Shown here: positions 58,975 through 64,000 of the stretch, in pieces
How the letters are laid out: each line of letters begins with the position of its first letter
How positions within the stretch are numbered: the stretch's first letter is position 1
Assembly (NCBI RefSeq): GCF_014842025.1
Contig: NZ_JACYUY010000023.1
Span: 1-64,000, forward strand
Source: Massilia sp. CFBP 13721
Lineage (GTDB): Bacteria > Pseudomonadota > Gammaproteobacteria > Burkholderiales > Burkholderiaceae_D
Direction of reading: 5' to 3'
Length of the DNA: 64,000 bases
Made by a program: the position numbers and the translations under genes
Notes under the pieces: generated by a model
Database searches by the model: none
What the model was told of the DNA's origin: nothing
What the model saw: the letters and a program-made list of their open reading frames with translations, nothing else

Positions 58975-61164
58975 TCAGGTCGGGCCGGCGCGCTCGGTTT
59001 CGGCCAGCGGCAGGCGCACGCTGAACACCACCTGCCCACCTTCATGGCGGTAACTGATTTCGCCCTCGTGTTCGCGCACGATGGTGGCGACGATGTACAG
59101 CCCCAGGCCCATGCCGCTGCGGTTGCGCGGGTTGTGCAGCGCGCTGCGCTTGAAGGGGTTGAACAGCGTGGGCGCGACGTCGTCCGCGATTGGCGAACCA
59201 TTGTTGGCCACCTCGAGCGTGGCCCAGCCGGCGCCGGCGTGCAGGGCGACCCGGATCGGATGGCCGACGTCGCCGTGGTGGCGCGCATTGCTCAGCAAGT
59301 TCGACAGCACCTGCGACATGCGCCCGGCGTCGGCGCGCACGAGCGTGGTGCCCGGATTGGCGAATGCGTAGGTGATCGTCGGATACGCCAGGCGCATCTC
59401 GTCGACCATATCCTCGACCAGCGCGGCCAGGTCGAGCGGCTCGAGCAGGATCCCCAGCCCGAGGCCGCCGTCGATGCGGCTCATGTCGAGCACTTGCCCG
59501 ATCAGTCGCTGCATGCGGTTGCTCGAGGACTGGATGCGCTTGCCCAGCGTCGGCTGGTTGCCGCCGCCATTGCTGCGCTCGAGCAGGGTGCCGGCCATGT
59601 TGATCGAATGGAGCGGGTCGCGCAGGTCGTGGCCGAGCATGGCCAGCAGCTGGGCGCGGGTCGATTCGGTCTGGGCGCGGCGCGCGTTCGAGGCGCGCAG
59701 CAGTTCGGACAGCATCAGGCGCGCATGCGAGCGCACCGGCGCTTCCCACGGCTGGGCGCGTCCGAGCACGGTTTCGTGCCAGGCGTCGAAGGAGCCGCGC
59801 GGGGTCAGGCGCGCGCCCAGCGGGCCGAAGGTGATCGTCTTTTCCGGACGTCCGGCCCAGGCCACCTGCTCGATCTGCTCGGTGCGCAGCAGCAGGCACC
59901 AGCCGCCGCCGGGCGGATCGAAGGGCAGGCCCAGCATGCCGACCCATTTGCCCAGCAGCGGCTGCAGCCCGGCCGGCCAGTCGTCGAGCTTGTCGCGTAC
60001 CAGCAGGTCGCTGGCGTCAGGCGGGAGCGTGCGCACGATCGCTTCGGCGGTGTCGCGGTCGATCGCGCCGAAGCTGATCACCTTGCCGTTGTGGACGCAG
60101 ACCAGCGCGTGTGACCTGGACACGGCCTGCAGCGCCTCGGCATGGTGCGCCAGCGCGTCCAGCGGTTCTTCGTCGACCAGCAGCGATTCGACCAGGCTGG
60201 TGCGTACCTGCGCGGCCTGTTCGACCAGTTCCGCATCCTGGCGCGCCTCGATGCCCTGGATAGTAGAGGCCATCACCTGGGCCAGCACGTCGCTCGCCAT
60301 GCGGATCGCGTAGGGCACCTGTTTCGGCGCCATGTGGTGGCAGGCGAGCAGGCCCCAGAGGCGGCCGTTGATCACGATCGAGACGCTCATCGAGGCGCAC
60401 ACGCCCATGTTCTGCAGATATTCGACGTGGATCGGCGAGACGCTGCGCAGCACGCCGTAGCTCATGTCGAGCGGCTCGGCGCCGGGCTCGCCCAGCATCG
60501 GCACCGGGGCGTAGCCGACGTTGCCGATCATGCGCAGCGTCGTCAGGATATACATGCGGCGCGCCTGGGCCGGGATGTCGCTGGCCGGATAGCGCTGGCC
60601 GACGTAGGGCACCAGGTCCTCGCGGCGCGCCTCGGCGACGACGTCGCCGCTGTCGTCTTCGCGGAAGCGGTAGGCCATGACGCGATCGAAACCCGTGAAT
60701 TCGCGCACCTGGCGCACGGCCGTTTCCAGCAGGGCGTCGATGGTTTTCTGACGCCGCACGCGTTCGATCGAGCTGTGCGCCTTGACGGCGAACAGGGCGA
60801 CCGTGTCGGCGGGGACGTCGCGCGTTTCGAATTCGGCGATGATGCGCCCGCGCGTGGCGTGCACGATGCAGTCGTAGTCGGCGCCGCCCAGTTCCACCGC
60901 GCCAAAGGCCGGCGCATATTCGCCCTCTATCTGGCCGTCGACGCAGTCGGCGATCAGCTCGACGGCAAGCGCGGGCAGGGGCAGGGCGGCGGCAGGCTGG
61001 CCGATCGCCAGCGGGCCCAATTCGCCGGGAAGATTATCGCTCCAGCCCTCGAGCGCACCGTCCAGGCCAAAAAACAGCAGGAAGCCATGCGGCTGGATAA
61101 ATCCGGGAATATGGATCGGTTCGTCGGCGCAGGATTGCAGGTCGACCAGGACCGGCGCGGACAT
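58975..61164 (-). CDS. bphP: Bacteriophytochrome histidine kinase
   Basis: This 729-residue red/far-red photoreceptor kinase has the N-terminal Cys12 (LQSCADEPIHIPGFIQPHG) for biliverdin attachment. PAS_2 spans about 20-115. GAF (about 145-310) has YPASDIPAQARRMYI and the chromophore-lid LACHHMAPKQVPYAIRMASD. PHY spans about 325-490, with the tongue PRGSF (LTPRGSFDAWHE). HisKA has MLGHDLRDPLHSINMAGTLL, with His near 512; HATPase_c spans 615-725. The D-box reads LEVANNGSPI, a variant common in phytochromes. No heme oxygenase gene is in the window. The start at 61164 (MSAPVLVDL) puts Cys12 at the usual place. Confidence 0.95.
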   Translation of the reverse strand: MSAPVLVDLQSCADEPIHIPGFIQPHGFLLFFGLDGALEGWSDNLPGELGPLAIGQPAAALPLPALAVELIADCVDGQIEGEYAPAFGAVELGGADYDCIVHATRGRIIAEFETRDVPADTVALFAVKAHSSIERVRRQKTIDALLETAVRQVREFTGFDRVMAYRFREDDSGDVVAEARREDLVPYVGQRYPASDIPAQARRMYILTTLRMIGNVGYAPVPMLGEPGAEPLDMSYGVLRSVSPIHVEYLQNMGVCASMSVSIVINGRLWGLLACHHMAPKQVPYAIRMASDVLAQVMASTIQGIEARQDAELVEQAAQVRTSLVESLLVDEEPLDALAHHAEALQAVSRSHALVCVHNGKVISFGAIDRDTAEAIVRTLPPDASDLLVRDKLDDWPAGLQPLLGKWVGMLGLPFDPPGGGWCLLLRTEQIEQVAWAGRPEKTITFGPLGARLTPRGSFDAWHETVLGRAQPWEAPVRSHARLMLSELLRASNARRAQTESTRAQLLAMLGHDLRDPLHSINMAGTLLERSNGGGNQPTLGKRIQSSSNRMQRLIGQVLDMSRIDGGLGLGILLEPLDLAALVEDMVDEMRLAYPTITYAFANPGTTLVRADAGRMSQVLSNLLSNARHHGDVGHPIRVALHAGAGWATLEVANNGSPIADDVAPTLFNPFKRSALHNPRNRSGMGLGLYIVATIVREHEGEISYRHEGGQVVFSVRLPLAETERAGPT

Positions 61165-61319
61165 GGGAGCGATAGTACAGGACTTCAATGGTCTTCCCTT
61201 ATAGTGGGCGCAGGCACTGGACAGGGCACATGCATATATGTGTGCGGCAATGGCGAAATTCTACAACGACATGCGATCCGGTGTCGCCGCAGCAGTATTG
61301 TACAGGGGAAAGTGTTGTA

Positions 61320-61338
61320 TTCCCGGTAGCACCGGGAA
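61320..61338 (-). terminator. Hairpin after smr (weak terminator candidate)
   Basis: TTCCCGGT-AGC-ACCGGGAA is a perfect 8-bp stem with a 3-base loop directly downstream of the smr stop codon on the minus strand. No T-run follows on that strand (TACAAC). Confidence 0.35.
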
Positions 61339-61343
61339 GACAA

Positions 61344-62012
61344 TTATCGGTCAAGAACCGGTTTCAACAGCACGATCAGCGCGCCATGACCGCCTTCCTT
61401 GCGGTCCGCCCCGCAAAAGGCGACGACCTCGTCGAGCTGCACCAGCCAGCTGTGCACGACCGAACGCAGCACCGGTTCGCCGTTCGGCGAGCCATAGCCG
61501 ATGCCGTGGATGATGCGCACGCAGCGCACGCCGCGGCGTACCCAGCGCTGGACGAAGTCGCCCAGCTGGTCGCGCGCCGTATCACGCGTCATGCCGTGCA
61601 GGTCGAGTTCGTCCTGAATCGGCCAGTGGCGCTTGCGCAGCTTTTTCACCACGTCGGAGCCGACGCCTGCTTTCGCATAGGAAAGCGTCGGATCGTCGTC
61701 AAGCAAGCCGTCGACGTCGAAACCGTCGGAGAGCGACTGCTGCAGCACGAGGGCGTCGTCCTCTTCCTGCGACAGCACGCGTTTTGCGGGCTGCTCGCGC
61801 AGCAGTGCTTCCTGCACCGGGCGGTAGACGTAGCGGTTCGACTCCGGCATCTTTTTCACGCCGTCCATCGCGCTCCTGAACTCGATGGCGCGTTCGCGCG
61901 CGATGCGCTCGCGCCGTTCGCGCTCGGCCGCTTCGATGGCGCGCACGCGCTCGTCTTCCTTGAGCTGGTCGCGGAAGGATTTGAGGTCGCCGAAGTCTTT
62001 CATGCCCGCCAT
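61344..62012 (-). CDS. Smr-domain endonuclease-like protein
   Basis: This 222-residue protein has an N-terminal charged coiled coil (RERRERIARERAIEF) and a C-terminal Smr domain with ELDLHGMTRDTARDQLGDFV and CVRIIHGIGYGSPNG. The Smr domain, related to the MutS2 C-terminus, has nicking endonuclease or RNA-cleaving activity in several proteins. Its role here is unknown. The start at 62012 (MAGMKDFG) follows AGGAACACG and lies 10 bp after the trxB stop, indicating co-transcription. Confidence 0.88.
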   Translation of the reverse strand: MAGMKDFGDLKSFRDQLKEDERVRAIEAAERERRERIARERAIEFRSAMDGVKKMPESNRYVYRPVQEALLREQPAKRVLSQEEDDALVLQQSLSDGFDVDGLLDDDPTLSYAKAGVGSDVVKKLRKRHWPIQDELDLHGMTRDTARDQLGDFVQRWVRRGVRCVRIIHGIGYGSPNGEPVLRSVVHSWLVQLDEVVAFCGADRKEGGHGALIVLLKPVLDR

Positions 62013-62022
62013 CGTGTTCCTG

Positions 62023-62988
62023 TTACTTCTGGTCGTCTTCCAATGCTTCCAGGTAGCGCTGCGCATCGAGCGCGGCCATGCAGCCGGTGCCCGAGCTGGT
62101 GATCGCCTGGCGATAGATGTGGTCCTGTACGTCGCCGGCTGCGAACACGCCCGGCACGCTGGTGGCGGTAGCCATGCCATCAAGACCGCTGCGCGTCCTG
62201 ATGTAGCCGTTCTGCATCTCGAGCTGGCCTTCGAAGATCATCGTGTTCGGCTTGTGGCCGATCGCCACGAACAGGCCGTGCACGGTCAAGTCCTTGCTCT
62301 CGCCGTTCGCCGCCGACTTCAGGCGCAGGCCGGTGACGCCGCTGTTGTCGCCCAGGACTTCGTCCAGCGTCTGGTTCAGTTCCAGCACGATCTTGCCTTC
62401 GCCGACCTTGTGCATCAGGCGGTCGACCAGGATCGGCTCGGCGCGGAACTTGTCGCGGCGGTGGATCAACGTCACTTTCGAGGCGATACCGGCCAGGTAC
62501 AGCGCTTCCTCGACCGCGGTATTGCCGCCGCCGATGACCGCCACTTCCTGGTTGCGGTAGAAGAAGCCGTCGCAGGTGGCGCAGGCCGACACGCCGCGGC
62601 CCATGAAGGCTTGTTCCGATTCCAGGCCGAGGTACTGGGCCGAGGCGCCGGTGGCGATGATCAGGGCGTCGCAGGTAAATTCATGCGAGTCGCCGACCAG
62701 GCGAATTGGTTTCTCATGCAAGTGGGTCGTGTGGATGTGGTCGAACACGATCTCGGTATTGAAACGCTCGGCGTGCTGCAGCAGGCGCGCCATCAGTTCC
62801 GGACCTTGCACGCCCAGCGGGTCGCCCGGCCAGTTCTCGACGTCGGTCGTGGTCATCAGCTGGCCGCCCTGTTCGACGCCGGTCACCAGCATCGGGCTCA
62901 AGTTGGCGCGCGCGGCGTAGACGGCGGCGCTGTAGCCGGCGGGACCGGAACCGAGGATGAGGACTTTGGCGTGTTTCTTAGTGGTCAT
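62023..62988 (-). CDS. trxB: Thioredoxin reductase
   Basis: TrxB reduces thioredoxin with NADPH through FAD and a redox-active disulfide. The 321-residue protein has the FAD motif GSGPAGYSAAVYAARA, the CxxC motif CATCD (Cys136 and Cys139), the NADPH-binding GGGNTAVEEALYL and the C-terminal GVFAAGDVQDHIYRQAITSSG. It lies upstream of smr and divergent from ftsK, a conserved neighbourhood in Burkholderiales and other proteobacteria. Confidence 0.96.
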   Translation of the reverse strand: MTTKKHAKVLILGSGPAGYSAAVYAARANLSPMLVTGVEQGGQLMTTTDVENWPGDPLGVQGPELMARLLQHAERFNTEIVFDHIHTTHLHEKPIRLVGDSHEFTCDALIIATGASAQYLGLESEQAFMGRGVSACATCDGFFYRNQEVAVIGGGNTAVEEALYLAGIASKVTLIHRRDKFRAEPILVDRLMHKVGEGKIVLELNQTLDEVLGDNSGVTGLRLKSAANGESKDLTVHGLFVAIGHKPNTMIFEGQLEMQNGYIRTRSGLDGMATATSVPGVFAAGDVQDHIYRQAITSSGTGCMAALDAQRYLEALEDDQK

Positions 62989-63170
62989 GGGAGCGAGTTC
63001 GTAGGTGAAGAAATGCGAAACTGGGGGCGGAGCTGGGATAAATCAAGGCAGCCGAATGTGATGTGGATTATAGACGATGATGCGCATGAGCATGAATCGC
63101 GGGCCTCGCGCGTCCATATGGCTTAGAATGACCGGATTCCGCAAAAGCGAACACATCAGCCCCTCGCAGC

Positions 63171-64000
63171 ATGAGCAAGAAGAGCACCACCCAGTCCCCG
63201 ACACCCCCCCGACATCCGTCCCCGCGATCGCCGATGCCGCGCCGTCTCGCCCGCCTCCTGCTGGAGGCGCGCTGGATCGCCATGGCCGTCGCCTTCCTGT
63301 ATTTCGTGCTGATACTGTTGAGCTATAACAAGGCCGATCCGGGCTGGTCGCACGAGAACGTGGTGCCGGTCATCACCAACCTGGGCGGCAAGGCCGGCGC
63401 CTGGCTGGCCGACCTGCTGCTGTACATTTTCGGCTTTTCCGCCTGGTGGTGGGGCGCGCTGTTCCTGCGCACCGTCTGGCGCGGCTACCTGCGCCTGACC
63501 GACAAGCTGCCGGTGCCGGCCGAACCGGAACACCAGGACGAATTCATCGTCCGCTGGATCGGCTTCGCCCTGATGTTTACCGGCAGCATGGGCCTCGAAT
63601 ACCTGCGCATGTGGTCCTGGGACGTCGAACTGCCGCGCGCGCCCGGCGGGGTGCTGGGCCAGTTGCTGGGCCATTCCTCGCAGGTCGCCTTCGGCTTCAC
63701 CGGCGCGACCTTGCTGCTGTTGCTGCTCTTCGGCCTGGGCTTTTCGCTGTTCTTCCAGGTGTCGTGGCTGGCCGTGGCCGAGCGCATCGGCGCCAGCTTC
63801 GAGGGCGCGATGGACTGGTTCCGCCTGCGCGTGGAAGACCGCGAAGACCGCCGCCAGGGCGAAGCCGCGGCCGTCGCGCGCGACGAGGCGGTGGTGACCG
63901 AACGGGCGAAGCACGTGGAGAAGCCGGCCGCGCCACGCCGCGCCGAGCCGCAACTGGACGATGAGGACGATGAGCCGGTCCCTGTGCTGGCCAAGACACC
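63171..64000 (+). CDS. ftsK: DNA translocase FtsK, N-terminal part (runs off the window)
   Basis: This is the first 276 codons of a gene cut by the window end. The protein starts MSKKSTTQSP and has a basic head. Four hydrophobic segments follow (IAMAVAFLYFVLILLSYNKA; LADLLLYIFGFSAWWWGALF; WIGFALMFTGSMGLEY; FTGATLLLLLLFGLGFSLFF), matching the FtsK_4TM domain that anchors the translocase at the septum. An acidic/Pro-rich linker begins near 250. The ATPase motor would lie outside the window. Adjacency to trxB agrees with the conserved trxB-ftsK linkage. Confidence 0.9.
   Translation, partial: MSKKSTTQSPTPPRHPSPRSPMPRRLARLLLEARWIAMAVAFLYFVLILLSYNKADPGWSHENVVPVITNLGGKAGAWLADLLLYIFGFSAWWWGALFLRTVWRGYLRLTDKLPVPAEPEHQDEFIVRWIGFALMFTGSMGLEYLRMWSWDVELPRAPGGVLGQLLGHSSQVAFGFTGATLLLLLLFGLGFSLFFQVSWLAVAERIGASFEGAMDWFRLRVEDREDRRQGEAAAVARDEAVVTERAKHVEKPAAPRRAEPQLDDEDDEPVPVLAKT

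Noticed and set aside
1..64000. Phage, toxin-antitoxin, restriction or other defence system
   Set aside because: None of the supported genes matches such families; the window is core metabolism, respiration and signalling.

Overview
This 64 kb window is a high-GC chromosomal segment of a betaproteobacterium. Gene content and order point to the Burkholderiales, most likely Oxalobacteraceae close to Massilia/Telluria. The supporting signs are hemC-hemD-hemX-hemY, nadE-glnB, trxB next to ftsK, an RpoD with a long Ala/Pro-rich N-terminal extension, a phasin, a bacteriophytochrome and a KaiC-like ATPase. The species assignment is an inference from protein sequence and synteny, not from a search. 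About 52 protein genes are supported. I see no rRNA, tRNA, CRISPR array, phage or complete insertion sequence.

Layout. 1-57: the end of an IS21-like element that leaves the window on the left. 118-5706: small stress and housekeeping genes (YgjP-like metallopeptidase, KGG protein, hemerythrin, phasin, oxidoreductase, purU, yaeQ, PCu(A)C copper chaperone). 5878-13632: head-GIN protein, KptA, YdcZ-type transporter, orphan PilT-like ATPase, fasciclin lipoprotein, a secreted hypothetical protein and a two-gene cytochrome c operon. 13687-18206: exonuclease, ProQ and RpoD. 18475-22388: a three-gene periplasmic FAD sugar/alcohol dehydrogenase (Tat chaperone-like subunit, GMC flavoprotein, triheme cytochrome). 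22832-30808: chemoreceptor, outer-membrane protein, GHL10 glycoside hydrolase-like protein and a PAS-GGDEF-EAL protein. 31155-39172: ppc, the heme genes and ppa. 39251-41114: a secreted metalloprotease and a small secreted partner. 41491-46324: a complete branched-chain-type ABC importer. 46351-50839: an alpha/beta hydrolase, then a TonB-dependent receptor divergent from a LysR regulator. 51032-54678: FemAB-like protein, nadE and glnB. 54841-61164: KaiC-like ATPase, hybrid histidine kinase, TRIC channel and bacteriophytochrome kinase. 61344-64000: smr, trxB and the start of ftsK.

The most unusual material lies between genes. (1) One repeat family has a GTAG (or GTAA) foot and a GGTGGGC hairpin. 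It resembles REP/BIME elements and occurs at eight places, with arm bases that change together from copy to copy. In two copies an inner segment of about 78 bp lies in opposite orientation. (2) A second family of about 160 bp (1909-2071 and 7996-8154) has different terminal arms in each copy, but each pair is still self-complementary. (3) A 20-bp perfect direct repeat flanks the secreted hypothetical gene at 11081-11620; one copy is the 3' end of a cytochrome gene. (4) A strong terminator at 15231-15258 upstream of rpoD has no plus-strand gene to serve, which suggests a small RNA or an rpoD attenuator. (5) The leader of the KaiC-like gene can fold so that its ribosome-binding site pairs with an upstream anti-SD.

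How the genes work together. KaiC-like ATPase and hybrid kinase overlap by 8 bp and probably form one signalling unit. With the red-light phytochrome kinase about 1 kb further on, they make a plausible light/energy sensing neighbourhood. The GMC dehydrogenase operon passes electrons from periplasmic oxidation to a triheme cytochrome. The LysR/TonB-receptor pair has two matching 16-bp palindromes of the form TGTGC-N6-GCACA in its shared control region.
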